Origin: Mesorhizobium loti
GTDB lineage: Bacteria > Pseudomonadota > Alphaproteobacteria > Rhizobiales > Rhizobiaceae
DNA: 64,000 nucleotides
Reading direction: 5' to 3'
NCBI RefSeq assembly: GCF_002858745.1
Contig: NZ_PJRO01000020.1
Location: forward strand, 55,161 to 119,160
This document shows, piece after piece, positions 35,461 to 44,149 of the stretch (its first letter is position 1; every line of letters begins with the position of its first letter). A program made the translations under genes and the position numbers. A model generated the notes under the pieces. That model ran no database searches, was not told where the DNA came from, and was given only the letters and a program-made list of their open reading frames with translations.

Positions 35461-35503
35461 CATGAGCAAAAGTCAAATGGCGGCGCCGTTTAGTCGTTTG
35501 ACG
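35461..35503 (+). promoter_or_regulatory. conserved 43-bp LysR-type promoter element, copy 3 (enoyl-CoA hydratase operon)
   Basis: CATGAG-CAAAA-GTCAAA (35461-35477) keeps the TGAG...TCA core (T-N11-A). TTGACG (35498-35503) follows after exactly 20 bases, within TTTAGTCGTTTGACG, which gives the best copy of the downstream half. The GTG start of the hydratase is 66 bases further. Confidence 0.65.
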
Positions 35504-35569
35504 GTCGAAGGGGTGCTGCCTACCGTCCGGCTGCGATGGAGAGCATCGGCAGCGTTGCAGGAACACAGA

Positions 35570-36346
35570 GTGGCGACAGTTCGATTTTCGGTTGAGGGGA
35601 ATGTTGCAACGGTGACGCTGGATCGTCCCGAGGCAATGAATGCGATCGATCCCGAAACCGAGATCGAGCTCAAGGATATTCTGGGGCGCATCGATGCCGA
35701 TGCTGCGATCCGCGCGGTGGTCCTGACCGGTTCCGGCGAGAAGGCGTTTTGCTCGGGCGCCGACCTCAAGAAAACCATGGCGATTTCGGAAACCTACGCC
35801 GCCAAGGCTTTCGGCGCGGGCGACGACAGTTTCGTTTCCAGTTTCTCGATCGACAAGCCGATCATCTGCGCCATCAATGGTTATGCGCTTGGCGGCGGCC
35901 TTGAATTGGCGCTGGCTTGCGACATCCGCATTGCCGCGGCGCATGCCCGCTTCGGGTTGCCGGAAGTCAAGGTCGGCACCATACCGGGCGCCGGTGGCAC
36001 CCAGCGTCTGCCGCGTACCATCGGTGCAAGCGATGCCATGTTGATGCTGCTGACGGGCGATATGATCGACGCGCCCGAGGCGCTGCGTCTCGGCCTGATC
36101 AGCCGTGTCGTGCCGGCAGGAGATCTCTTGAAAGAAGCGCAGGCTCTTGCCGGACGGATTGCGGCCAATGCGCCGCTTTCGGTTCGGGCGATCAAGCGGC
36201 TTGTCACAGACGGCCGCGCATTGCCGCTCAACGAGGCGATCCGGCTCGAGCGGCTGGTCTGGGGATTGCTGCGCGATACCGAAGACAGGCTGGAGGGTCG
36301 GCGGGCATTTCAGGAAAAGCGCTCGCCGAATTATGTTGGCCGCTAA
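35570..36346 (+). CDS. enoyl-CoA hydratase/isomerase
   Basis: The 258-residue crotonase-fold protein shows CSGADLK (oxyanion hole), NGYALGGGLELALACDIRIA, and the PEVKVGTIPGAGGTQRLPR region carrying Glu for water activation. It adds water to a trans-2-enoyl-CoA. The start is GTG at 35570 with AGGA seven bases upstream; longer in-frame starts would run into the promoter element. It is first in a unit with the two CoA-transferase subunits and a transporter ATPase. Confidence 0.92.
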   Translation: MATVRFSVEGNVATVTLDRPEAMNAIDPETEIELKDILGRIDADAAIRAVVLTGSGEKAFCSGADLKKTMAISETYAAKAFGAGDDSFVSSFSIDKPIICAINGYALGGGLELALACDIRIAAAHARFGLPEVKVGTIPGAGGTQRLPRTIGASDAMLMLLTGDMIDAPEALRLGLISRVVPAGDLLKEAQALAGRIAANAPLSVRAIKRLVTDGRALPLNEAIRLERLVWGLLRDTEDRLEGRRAFQEKRSPNYVGR

Positions 36347-36445
36347 CCTTGTCTTCGTCGGCGCGGTTGCGCAGGCAGCACCGGTCAGATGAAGGCAATG
36401 GCAACTTGCCGACGAAGTATTGCGATCGAGGAGACGTGACCGGGA

Positions 36446-37156
36446 ATGATTGACAAGCAGCTAGAGGATGTCGCCCAGGCGCTTTCGGGAATAGCCGACG
36501 GCGCTTCGGTACTCGTTGGCGGATTCGGCGCGGTCGGGCAGCCGAACGTGCTTCTGGATGCCTTGGGCGAAATGGGCGTCAGGAACCTGACGGTCATCGC
36601 CAACAATGCCGGCTTCGAACCCGATATCGGCCTTGGCCGCCTGATCGGACGAGGCTGTGTCAGCAAGATCATCTGCAGCTTCCCGCGTGGCTCATCCACA
36701 TTCGATACCTTCTACAAGGCGGGCAAGATCGAACTGGAAGTGGTGCCGCAAGGCACGCTGGCCGAGCGCATCCGCGCCGGTGGCGCCGGCATCCCGGCCT
36801 TCTACACGCCCACCGGCGTCGGTACCCAGCTCGCCGCCGGCAAGGAAACGCGGACATTCGGGGAGCGGGATTACCTGCTCGAGCACGGCCTCACTGCCGA
36901 CATCGCGCTGATCGAAGCCTGGGAGGCCGATCGCTGGGGCAATCTCACCTTTCGCGGCAGCGGTCGGAACTTCAACCCGATCATGGCCATGGCCGGGCGG
37001 TTGACGATCGTCCAGGCGCAGCATGTCGTCCCGCTTGGCTCCATCCTGCCCAACGATGTCGTCACCCCCGGCATTTTCGTCGACCGTGTCGTCCACGTTC
37101 CGTGTGGCGATCCGCCGATAGCCAAGGTTGCCACGGCACAGGGAGGCACGAAATGA
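36446..37156 (+). CDS. 3-oxoacid CoA-transferase subunit A
   Basis: The 236-residue protein has the family 1 CoA-transferase alpha motif VGGFGAVGQPN, the NAGFEPDIGLGRLIGRG region and YTPTGVGTQ. With subunit B it moves CoA between succinyl- or acetyl-CoA and a 3-oxo or other acid. ATG at 36446 lies 99 bases after the hydratase gene. Its stop overlaps the subunit B start by four bases (ATGA). Confidence 0.93.
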   Translation: MIDKQLEDVAQALSGIADGASVLVGGFGAVGQPNVLLDALGEMGVRNLTVIANNAGFEPDIGLGRLIGRGCVSKIICSFPRGSSTFDTFYKAGKIELEVVPQGTLAERIRAGGAGIPAFYTPTGVGTQLAAGKETRTFGERDYLLEHGLTADIALIEAWEADRWGNLTFRGSGRNFNPIMAMAGRLTIVQAQHVVPLGSILPNDVVTPGIFVDRVVHVPCGDPPIAKVATAQGGTK

Positions 37157-37806
37157 CGGCCGGCACTTACAAACCCTGGGGCAAACTCGATATCGCGCGC
37201 CGTGTCGGCGCGGACATCCCGGAAGGCTGGTACGTCAATCTCGGCATAGGCCTGCCCACGCTGGTGGCCGACCACATTCCGGAGGACAGGGAGGTCGTGT
37301 TCCATTCCGAAAACGGCATCCTCGGCATGGGGCCGGTGCCGGCTCCGGATGAGGTGGATACCTGGCTGGTCAATGCCGGCAAGGAAAACGTCACTCTGGT
37401 GCCCGGTGCCGCCTTGTTCCACCATGCTGACAGCTTCGCCATGATCCGTGGCGGTCATCTCGATCTCTGCGTGCTCGGCGCCTATGAGGTCGCGCAGAAT
37501 GGCGACCTCGCCAACTGGACGACGTCGCTCAACGATCGCGTACCGGCGGTTGGCGGCGCGATGGATCTTTCGGCAGGCGTGCGCAATGTCTGGATCATGA
37601 CCACCCACACCACGAAGGACGGCCAGCCGAAACTCGTGGAGCGCTGCGGCTATCCACTGACCGCAGGCAAGGCCGTCACGCGCGTCTATTCGGATCTCGC
37701 CGTGCTCGACGTCACGGCCCAGGGATTCGTCGTCGCCGACATGGTCGAGGGGCTGACGCGGGACGAATTGCAGAAGCTGACAGCGGCGCCGCTCCACTAT
37801 GCTTGA
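37153..37806 (+). CDS. 3-oxoacid CoA-transferase subunit B
   Basis: The 217-residue beta subunit carries the catalytic Glu in SENGILGMGP (Glu53) and the GAYEVAQNGDLANW segment. It is translationally coupled to subunit A. PcaIJ-, ScoAB- and AtoDA-type enzymes share this pattern, so the acid acceptor cannot be named. Confidence 0.93.
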   Translation: MTAGTYKPWGKLDIARRVGADIPEGWYVNLGIGLPTLVADHIPEDREVVFHSENGILGMGPVPAPDEVDTWLVNAGKENVTLVPGAALFHHADSFAMIRGGHLDLCVLGAYEVAQNGDLANWTTSLNDRVPAVGGAMDLSAGVRNVWIMTTHTTKDGQPKLVERCGYPLTAGKAVTRVYSDLAVLDVTAQGFVVADMVEGLTRDELQKLTAAPLHYA

Positions 37807-37909
37807 GCTTTCCGAAAGTCGGGCACGGCCCAGCGATCTGGACCGCGCCCATAGCGAGCCGGTTGAAAACGCAGTCGAAGTGACTTCAAACAAGAACAAG
37901 GGGAAGGAT

Positions 37910-39082
37910 ATGGACAAGGCTTCGACGATGACCCTGGAGGTGACCGGCCTCAGCAAGATGTTCTTCGTCTCTGACGAGAGCACGGCTGGCGGTATCCGCG
38001 AAGCGACCTTTTCGCTGAAGCCCGGCACGTTCTTCACGCTGCTTGGCCCCAGCGGCTGCGGCAAGACGACCACCCTGCGCTGTATCGCCGGCCTGGAAAG
38101 ACCGGATCGCGGCCTGATCCGCCTTGGTAACGAAGTCCTGTTCGACAGTTCACGCGGCATTGCCGTGCCGCTCAATCACCGCAACATCGGCATGGTGTTC
38201 CAGTCCTATGCAATCTGGCCGCACATGACGGTGTTCGAGAACGTCGCGTTCCCGTTGCGGGTTGCCAAGGATCGCAAGTACAGCCGTGCGGAAATCACCA
38301 AGCTCGTCGACGATGCGCTGAAGCGAGTCGGGCTCGACGGTCTCCAGACGCGTTCCTCGACCCGCCTGTCCGGCGGCCAGCAGCAGCGCGTGGCATTGGC
38401 AAGGGCCATCGTCCGGCAGCCGAAGCTGCTGCTCCTGGACGAACCGCTCTCCAATCTCGACGCGACCTTGCGTGACGAGATGCGCACCGAACTCAAGCGT
38501 CTGCAGCAGCAGGTCGGCATCACCACCATCTATGTGACGCATGACCAGACCGAAGCCCTGGAGATGTCCGATCTGGTTGCGGTCATCGACAAGGGAAATG
38601 TCGTGCAGATGGCGCCGCCGCGCGACATCTACAACCGGCCGACCAGCGCCTTCGTGGCTGGCTTTGTCGGCGCCACAAACCTCGTGCGCGGCAAGGTTCG
38701 GCGCGAAGTGAATGGAAGCGGCTTCGGCTCCGTCGTGCTCGAAGGCGGGCACGAAATCCAGTGTGCGTTCCAGCAGGTGCTGCCGGCCGAAAAGGACATC
38801 GCCGTCTCGATCCGCCCGGAATCGATGAGCATCAAGCCGTTGTCCGCGCCGGTGCATGATGGCGACAATCGCCTCAAGGGCAGCGTCATGCTCAGCGGCT
38901 TCCTCGGCAACATGATCCGCTACAACGTCAAGATCGGCGAGCGCGTCTTCCAGATCAATGCCGGTCCCGAAACCATGTTCGAGATCGGCTCCGAAGTGTT
39001 TGTCGATTTCCCCGGCTCGGCCGCACTTGGCGTCCCGTGGGAGTTGGTTCCGAGCGAGCCGGCAAGGGCTACTGCGGTCTAG
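37910..39082 (+). CDS. ABC transporter ATP-binding protein (iron(III)/FbpC type)
   Basis: The 390-residue ATPase has Walker A GPSGCGKTT, signature LSGGQQQR, Walker B LLLLDEPLSNLD, YVTHDQTEA and a C-terminal TOBE domain. It belongs with the FbpA-like binding protein and the double permease at 49.9-52.7 kb, which have no ATPase next to them. ATG at 37910 follows AAGGGGAAGG. It is the last gene of the hydratase/CoA-transferase unit, linking substrate uptake to that operon. Confidence 0.92.
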   Translation: MDKASTMTLEVTGLSKMFFVSDESTAGGIREATFSLKPGTFFTLLGPSGCGKTTTLRCIAGLERPDRGLIRLGNEVLFDSSRGIAVPLNHRNIGMVFQSYAIWPHMTVFENVAFPLRVAKDRKYSRAEITKLVDDALKRVGLDGLQTRSSTRLSGGQQQRVALARAIVRQPKLLLLDEPLSNLDATLRDEMRTELKRLQQQVGITTIYVTHDQTEALEMSDLVAVIDKGNVVQMAPPRDIYNRPTSAFVAGFVGATNLVRGKVRREVNGSGFGSVVLEGGHEIQCAFQQVLPAEKDIAVSIRPESMSIKPLSAPVHDGDNRLKGSVMLSGFLGNMIRYNVKIGERVFQINAGPETMFEIGSEVFVDFPGSAALGVPWELVPSEPARATAV

Positions 39083-39210
39083 CCGAGGCTAGTCGCGACC
39101 CGCGAACGGAAGTTCGAAATCACTGCTATCCAGTCGAGGTGGATTCCTGGTCCGCCTCGATTTGTTTTTGGGTGGGCAAAGTCCGGACTGATCTGTGAGG
39201 TAAAAGCAAA

Positions 39211-39233
39211 AACGCGGGCCGAGAGCCCGCGTT
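39211..39233. terminator. bidirectional intrinsic terminator
   Basis: AACGCGGGC-CGAGA-GCCCGCGTT is a perfect 9-bp stem between two convergent genes. On the minus strand it is followed by TTTGCTTTTA, a good terminator for the MmgE/PrpD operon; in the plus direction the T-run is weak. Confidence 0.85.
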
Positions 39234-39256
39234 CATGGTTGTTGGATCGTCCGATG

Positions 39257-40621
39257 TCAGGCGGCGAGGTCGCTGATCCTGGCGACATTCTGGAGCCGGA
39301 TCATCTGATCGAACAGGCGGCGGGCCGTCGCCTCATCCAATTGCTTCTTGCTGCAGGCTGCAAACTTGCTCCACAGTTCCTCTTCGCTCATCCGGCGGGT
39401 CCAGTGGCCGCGCGCATAAGGAATGCTTGGGCTTTCGAGCATCGTGCCGTTCTTCAGATAGATGCGCACCCCGCCGCTGTAGCCGAGGTTGGGCTGGGTG
39501 TCGGCCGGGATGCTCTTGTCGGTCGCCGGCTTGATCACCTTCATCAGGGCCTGAACCTCTGGCCGGCTGTAGAAGGCTTCACTCAGCTCATGGAATGTCC
39601 CTTGCCGGGAAATGATGGCGCCTGCAACGCCGAGCGCAATGCTGTGGCTCGGCACGAAGTTGATGGTCGATGGCGATTTCGAGACGACGGCGTATTGCGC
39701 CTCGCTGATCATCACGTCGACGCGCTCGATCGCATCGGGCGAAACATCATGTTCCCTGACAAGATCGAGGGCTCCATCGATGGCGCGCTGGTTCATGTTG
39801 CCGAACGGATATTGCTTGATGTTGATGCCGACGGTTTCCAGCCGCCAGGCCTTGCCGAGGTCCTCGATCGGCGTATCGAGGTCGACTGCACCCTTCGGGG
39901 AAAGCGCGACCAGCATGCCGCGGCCGCTGCGCTCCAGCCCGTCCTGCGGCGTTGACATGCCTGCCTTGGCAAGCCGTGCCGCCATGACGCCGGCAGCCGC
40001 ACCGCGCCCGACCTGGAAGGGGCCGACATCGGTGTCGAAACTAGCCGTGATGCCTCCGGGCATCGCAGCAGCGATGCCGATGGCGCGCAAGGTGGTTTCC
40101 GCATCGAAGCCGTGCAGGCTGCTGATGGCGATCGCCGCGGCCGTGGGCCCGAATGCCGCCGTCGCATGCCATCCCTTGCCGGCATAGGAATCAGGGTCGC
40201 GTTCCGAGAGGCGCGCCCAGGCTTCGTAACCGGCGGCATAGCCACGGATGACGTCCTTTCCGGAAGCACCACTGGCCTCGGCCTCGGCAACGAGCGCCGG
40301 CATCAGGATCGTGCTGGTGTGGCAACCGGAGAAGGCGACGTCGTCATAGACGACGCTGGTGGTCGTTGCCGAATTCACAAGCGCTGCCTCGGTGGTCGAG
40401 GCACGCTCCTTGCCGAGGAAGATGCGGGCATCGCCCTTGCTGCCGCGCGTTCCGAGCTCCGCCAGCACGATGTTGGACACGGACGTGCCGATGCCTGACA
40501 TCATGACACCGACCGTGTCGGCCATGCCGGTGTTGATAGCCTCGACCGCGAGGGCGGGAATGTCTTCATATTTCAGCTTTGCCGCAAACTCGGCAAGCGT
40601 GCGGGATATGGGGGCGGGCAT
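39257..40621 (-). CDS. MmgE/PrpD family protein (2-methylcitrate dehydratase-like)
   Basis: The 454-residue protein fits the MmgE/PrpD family: an N-terminal helical domain (INTGMADTVGVMMSG), the AGYEAWARL stretch, FGPTAAAIAISSLHGFDAE, and a C-terminal lid with YGRGHW-like residues. Members dehydrate 2-methylcitrate, epimerise iminodisuccinate or act on related polyacids. ATG at 40621 gives the normal length. It is the last gene of the GST/thiolase/DUF35 operon, so it may dehydrate or isomerise a carboxylic acid intermediate. Confidence 0.88.
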   Translation of the reverse strand: MPAPISRTLAEFAAKLKYEDIPALAVEAINTGMADTVGVMMSGIGTSVSNIVLAELGTRGSKGDARIFLGKERASTTEAALVNSATTTSVVYDDVAFSGCHTSTILMPALVAEAEASGASGKDVIRGYAAGYEAWARLSERDPDSYAGKGWHATAAFGPTAAAIAISSLHGFDAETTLRAIGIAAAMPGGITASFDTDVGPFQVGRGAAAGVMAARLAKAGMSTPQDGLERSGRGMLVALSPKGAVDLDTPIEDLGKAWRLETVGINIKQYPFGNMNQRAIDGALDLVREHDVSPDAIERVDVMISEAQYAVVSKSPSTINFVPSHSIALGVAGAIISRQGTFHELSEAFYSRPEVQALMKVIKPATDKSIPADTQPNLGYSGGVRIYLKNGTMLESPSIPYARGHWTRRMSEEELWSKFAACSKKQLDEATARRLFDQMIRLQNVARISDLAA

Positions 40622-40729
40622 CGGCGGTTTCCTCTCTGATTTCCTTGATTGGGAAGCTTCGAGACGCATGTCGCGATGATCAAGCGAGCTTTCGGCAAGC
40701 CCGCGTGAGAATTCATCGCAGCAGTGCGC

Positions 40730-41113
40730 TCAGGCGAGCTTGAACATCGGCAGCACATCGCCGTCGGGCTGCCGTTGGATCGCGATCTCAACCGCCTTGC
40801 CGATGCGGATCGCTTCCAGGTCGCTGTCGACGATGTTGGTCATCATCGTCGGGCCCTCCTCCAGCGTGACATAGGCGATGGCGTAGGGTGGCTTGGCCTG
40901 GCGCATGATGCTGTAGGAATAGATGGTGCCGCGTCCGCTGGCCTCCTGCCATTCCGTTTCAGCGCTCGTGCAGAAGGGGCAATGGGCGCGGGGATACCAG
41001 TGCACCCGCCCGCAGCTGCGGCAGCCTTTGACCAGGAACCGGCCTTCTTCGAGCGCCGACCAGAACGGCTGTACTTCGGGATGATGCGGCAGCGTGTTCG
41101 ACAGGATGGACAT
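40730..41113 (-). CDS. DUF35 zinc-ribbon/OB-fold protein (thiolase partner 1)
   Basis: The 127-residue protein has a four-Cys zinc ribbon (CRSCGRVHWYPRAHCPFC) and an OB-fold (GTIYSYSIMR, AIAYVTLEEGP, MTNIVD). DUF35 proteins dock on thiolase-fold partners and are needed for steroid side-chain aldolases such as Ltp2-ChsH2. It lies eight bases after the thiolase-like gene on the same strand. AGGA precedes the ATG at 41113. Confidence 0.9.
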   Translation of the reverse strand: MSILSNTLPHHPEVQPFWSALEEGRFLVKGCRSCGRVHWYPRAHCPFCTSAETEWQEASGRGTIYSYSIMRQAKPPYAIAYVTLEEGPTMMTNIVDSDLEAIRIGKAVEIAIQRQPDGDVLPMFKLA

Positions 41114-41121
41114 GATGGTTC

Positions 41122-42291
41122 CTATTCGCGTTCCAGGATGAGGCTCGCCGAGCCGTGACGCGTGCCGAGCAGGCCGCCGGTGCCGTGCGCCATGGCGAGG
41201 TCGCAATTGGCGACCTGCACGGCAGGATGCGCTTCGCCGCGCAATTGGCGCACCGCTTCGATGATCTTGGTCATGCCGCCGCGATGGTTGGGATGGTTGT
41301 TGCAGAGGCCGCCGCCATCGGTGTTGAATGGCAGCCTGCCGATGCCCGAGATCAGGTTGCCGTCGGCAACGAAGCGTCCGCCTTCGCCTTTCTTGCAGAA
41401 GCCGAGATCTTCCAGCTGGATGATAACGGTGATGGTGAAGCTGTCGTAGACGGAGACATATTTGATGTCGGCTGGGGTGAGCTTGGCCTCTTCGAAGGCA
41501 AGCGCTCCGCTCCTGGCACCTCCCGAATAGGTCAGGTCTACATCGCCGCCGGCGAGATGTTTGATTGCTTCGGCAGCACCCCGCACCTTGACCAGAGGTC
41601 GCTTGAGGCTGCGCGCGATCTCGGGGCGGGTGACGATGACCGCGCCGCCGCCGTCGCTGATGACGCAGCAATCCAGCCGGCGCAGCGGATCGGCAATGAC
41701 CGGCGAGTTCGCCACGTCTTCGACGGTCACGACATCGCGCAGCATTGCATTCGGGTTGTGTTGGGCATGATGGGAGGCAGCCACCTTGACCCAGGCCAGT
41801 TGCTCGGGCGTGGTTCCAAACTGGTGCATGTGCCGCATCGCACACATCGCATAGGCGTTGAGCGTCGTCATGCCGAAGGGTTGTTCCCACGGGAAGTCCG
41901 GCTGCACCGGGTTGTCAACGCGCTGCGGCGCACCTTTCTGCTGGCTTTCGCTGCGTGGCCTGCCGGCCAGCGTGATCAGCGCGATGTTGCATTTTCCCGC
42001 GGCGATGGCCTGCGCGGCATGATTGACGTGCAGGATGTAGGAGGAGCCGCCCACATTGGTGGAATCGGCATGGCGCACCTTCAGGTTCATGTATTCGACA
42101 AGCGACAGCGGCCCGGTGCCCGGCGCATCGCCACCGCAGAAGTAGCCGTCGACGTCATCCTTGCTGAGGCCGGCATCGGCAAGCGCTCCGAACGCGACCT
42201 CAGCATGGAGCTGCGCCAGCGATTTGTCGGGCGCTTTGCGGGTAGGGTGCTCGTAGGCGCCGACGACATAGGCTTGTCCGTTGATGCTCAT
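41122..42291 (-). CDS. thiolase-superfamily protein, probable DUF35-dependent retro-aldolase/lipid-transfer type (1)
   Basis: The 389-residue protein has the thiolase fold, but the N-terminal nucleophile region reads NVGGSSYILH (residues 79-88) with no Cys. The YDSFTITVIIQLEDLGFC stretch (282-299) and HGTGG (369-373) match Ltp2-like lipid-transfer proteins, in which active-site tyrosines replace the thiolase cysteines. Together with the adjacent DUF35 gene this suggests C-C cleavage of a beta-hydroxyacyl-CoA rather than thiolysis. The start overlaps the GST stop by four bases (ATGA). Confidence 0.85.
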   Translation of the reverse strand: MSINGQAYVVGAYEHPTRKAPDKSLAQLHAEVAFGALADAGLSKDDVDGYFCGGDAPGTGPLSLVEYMNLKVRHADSTNVGGSSYILHVNHAAQAIAAGKCNIALITLAGRPRSESQQKGAPQRVDNPVQPDFPWEQPFGMTTLNAYAMCAMRHMHQFGTTPEQLAWVKVAASHHAQHNPNAMLRDVVTVEDVANSPVIADPLRRLDCCVISDGGGAVIVTRPEIARSLKRPLVKVRGAAEAIKHLAGGDVDLTYSGGARSGALAFEEAKLTPADIKYVSVYDSFTITVIIQLEDLGFCKKGEGGRFVADGNLISGIGRLPFNTDGGGLCNNHPNHRGGMTKIIEAVRQLRGEAHPAVQVANCDLAMAHGTGGLLGTRHGSASLILERE

Positions 42292-42965
42292 GCTTTTCCT
42301 GCTTTTTCCTGTTTTCCGGCGCTGGCGGCGGCCGCCGCCAGCTCGTCGAAATAGGTTGTCGCAACGACCGAAGGTCGCTGACTGACTGCCGCAAACCAGT
42401 TTGCCAATGAGGGGTAGGTTTCACGCCAGACGACGTCGGCTGACAGGCGGAAGTCGATGTAGCAGAGGGCCGACACGATCGCGATCTGTGCCATGTCGAA
42501 GGGGCCCCGTATCATCCTGGGTGCCTCGGCTTCGAGGGCGGTAAAGATCAGCGGCAGCTTCTCCTTCAGCGCAGCCAGGCGTCGCTCCGACTGGTCCGGC
42601 TGGTTGCGCGATTTCTCCGAAAGCAGGCTCATGAGCGCTGCGGTAAGACCGTCGCCAAGCGCCAGCAGGTGCATCATCGCGATTTCAGCGGCAACCTCGC
42701 GCGGATGCAACTGGCCTTTGCCGGGCACGAGATCTAGATAACGGCAGATCACGTTTGAATCGAAGAGCGCCTGGCCGTCATCGAGGATCAGCGTCGGGAT
42801 CTGGCCCAGCGGGTTGACCGAAAGCATGGTCGGGTTCGCTGCCAGCGCGGTGACGACCATCGGCTCCACCACAATATCGCCGATTGCTCCCGTCTCGTGA
42901 GCGGCAATCAAGACCTTTCGCACATAAGGCGATCTGGTGGATCCGTAGAGTTTCATTTTTGTCAT
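42288..42965 (-). CDS. glutathione S-transferase family protein
   Basis: The 225-residue protein has a thioredoxin-like N-domain (KLYGSTRSPYVRKVLIAAHE with a Ser near the glutathione thiol; NPLGQIPTLILDDGQALFDSN, including the cis-Pro and the Ser-binding loop) and a helical C-domain. It may isomerise or conjugate a pathway intermediate. It is first in the operon with the thiolase, DUF35 and MmgE genes, divergent from lysR. An alternative ATG lies three codons in (42956). Confidence 0.9.
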   Translation of the reverse strand: MTKMKLYGSTRSPYVRKVLIAAHETGAIGDIVVEPMVVTALAANPTMLSVNPLGQIPTLILDDGQALFDSNVICRYLDLVPGKGQLHPREVAAEIAMMHLLALGDGLTAALMSLLSEKSRNQPDQSERRLAALKEKLPLIFTALEAEAPRMIRGPFDMAQIAIVSALCYIDFRLSADVVWRETYPSLANWFAAVSQRPSVVATTYFDELAAAAASAGKQEKAGKA

Positions 42966-43133
42966 TGTTACGGCTCAGAAAAAATCAATCGCCACGTACA
43001 TTTTCTGCAACGTCATCGTCTTTGCCGTCGTTGCAAAATCATTCTTCCAGGGAGCATCGGGGTAGTTGATTAGCAAGCAAAATTGCGTCAACATCGCCAG
43101 AATTCATACGTCTAGACAAATCGAAATCGCGAC

Positions 43134-43166
43134 AATGGTCAATTGACCATTCGGAATGTCCGAATG
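43134..43166. promoter_or_regulatory. two overlapping palindromes in the lysR/GST divergent promoter
   Basis: AATGGTCAATTGACCATT (43134-43151) is a perfect 18-bp palindrome containing TTGACC. It overlaps CATTCGG-AATGT-CCGAATG (43148-43166), a 7-bp-arm repeat with an N5 spacer and T-N11-A form. They lie 20-53 bases upstream of lysR, a typical autoregulatory site. The sequence differs from the GTTGAG-N5-CTCAAC element found elsewhere in the region. Confidence 0.6.
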
Positions 43167-43186
43167 AGTATTTCTCAAGGATGAGC

Positions 43187-44149
43187 ATGTCGAAACGTCT
43201 TCCCCCGCTCAACGCGTTGCGTGCCTTCGAGGCTGCAGGTCGTCATGTCAGCTTCACCAAGGCCGCCGAAGAGCTTTTTGTAACGCCTGGCGCCATCAGC
43301 CGGCAGATCAAACTGCTTGAGGACGTGCTTGGCCTTGAACTGTTCGAGCGCACCAGCCGCGACCTCCGGATACCGGACGAGGCGCGCGAATATTCGATTG
43401 CGCTGGGCGATGCGTTCGAACAGATCAACCGGGCAACCAAGCGGCTGATGTCCGCACATCGGGCGCGTTCGTTGCGCATCCATTGCCCGATGACGTTCAC
43501 GCTGCGCTGGTTGATGCCGCGCCTGCCGCTGTTCCATCGGCTCTACCCGACACGCCAGATCCAGCTCACCACCACTTTGCTGCCGATGCCGGCCAACCTG
43601 CTTCATCTCGGCGATGCCGACGTCGTGATCCAGATGGGCAAGGGCGACTGGCCCGACCTCATTGCGCACAGGCTGGCCGACAGTGCCTTGGTGCCGGTTT
43701 GCAGCCAGGCCTATCTGTCTTCGATGGGCGGGACGATGGCGGTGGAAAAGCTGAACGAGGCGACGCTGCTGTGTTCCATGGCCCGTCCGGACGACTGGCG
43801 CGACTGGCTCGATGCTGCGGGTGGGCATGACATCGATGACCAGCGCGGTCTGCATTTCGAAAGCTCGAGCCTCGCTTATCAGGCAGCCATCGAAGGTATC
43901 GGTATCGCCATCGGCCAGATATCGCTGATCGCGGGAGATCTCGTCGCTGGCCGCCTTGTCGCTCCGTTCGACTTCGTCCACGATAACGGCAACGCCTACT
44001 ATCTGACCTATGCCCGGCAGTCGGAGAACGACTCCCGTCTCATGGAGTTCCGCGACTGGATCATGGAGCAGGTGGTCGAGTTCGAGGCGTGGCTGGCGGA
44101 GTCGCAGGGACCGGCGGTGCTGGCCCTCAAGCCGAACCAAGCTCAATAA
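43187..44149 (+). CDS. LysR-family transcriptional regulator (GcvA-like)
   Basis: The 320-residue protein has a GcvA-type N-terminal HTH (LPPLNALRAFEAAGRHVSFTKAAEEL, TPGAISRQIKLLE) and a substrate-binding domain. ATG at 43187 has AAGGA five bases before it, better than the ATG at 43181, which directly abuts AAGG. It is the only LysR gene in the window and sits inside the catabolic region, so it is the first candidate for the seven conserved elements. Its 3' end overlaps the tail of the facing CoA-transferase gene by 23 bases. Confidence 0.92.
   Translation: MSKRLPPLNALRAFEAAGRHVSFTKAAEELFVTPGAISRQIKLLEDVLGLELFERTSRDLRIPDEAREYSIALGDAFEQINRATKRLMSAHRARSLRIHCPMTFTLRWLMPRLPLFHRLYPTRQIQLTTTLLPMPANLLHLGDADVVIQMGKGDWPDLIAHRLADSALVPVCSQAYLSSMGGTMAVEKLNEATLLCSMARPDDWRDWLDAAGGHDIDDQRGLHFESSSLAYQAAIEGIGIAIGQISLIAGDLVAGRLVAPFDFVHDNGNAYYLTYARQSENDSRLMEFRDWIMEQVVEFEAWLAESQGPAVLALKPNQAQ

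Noticed and set aside
43086..43128. An eighth copy of the 43-bp element facing the GST gene
   Set aside because: TTGACG is present on the minus strand at 43091-43086, but the position where the half-sites should be does not match GTTGAG-N5-CTCAAC, and the CGACTTAA block is missing.
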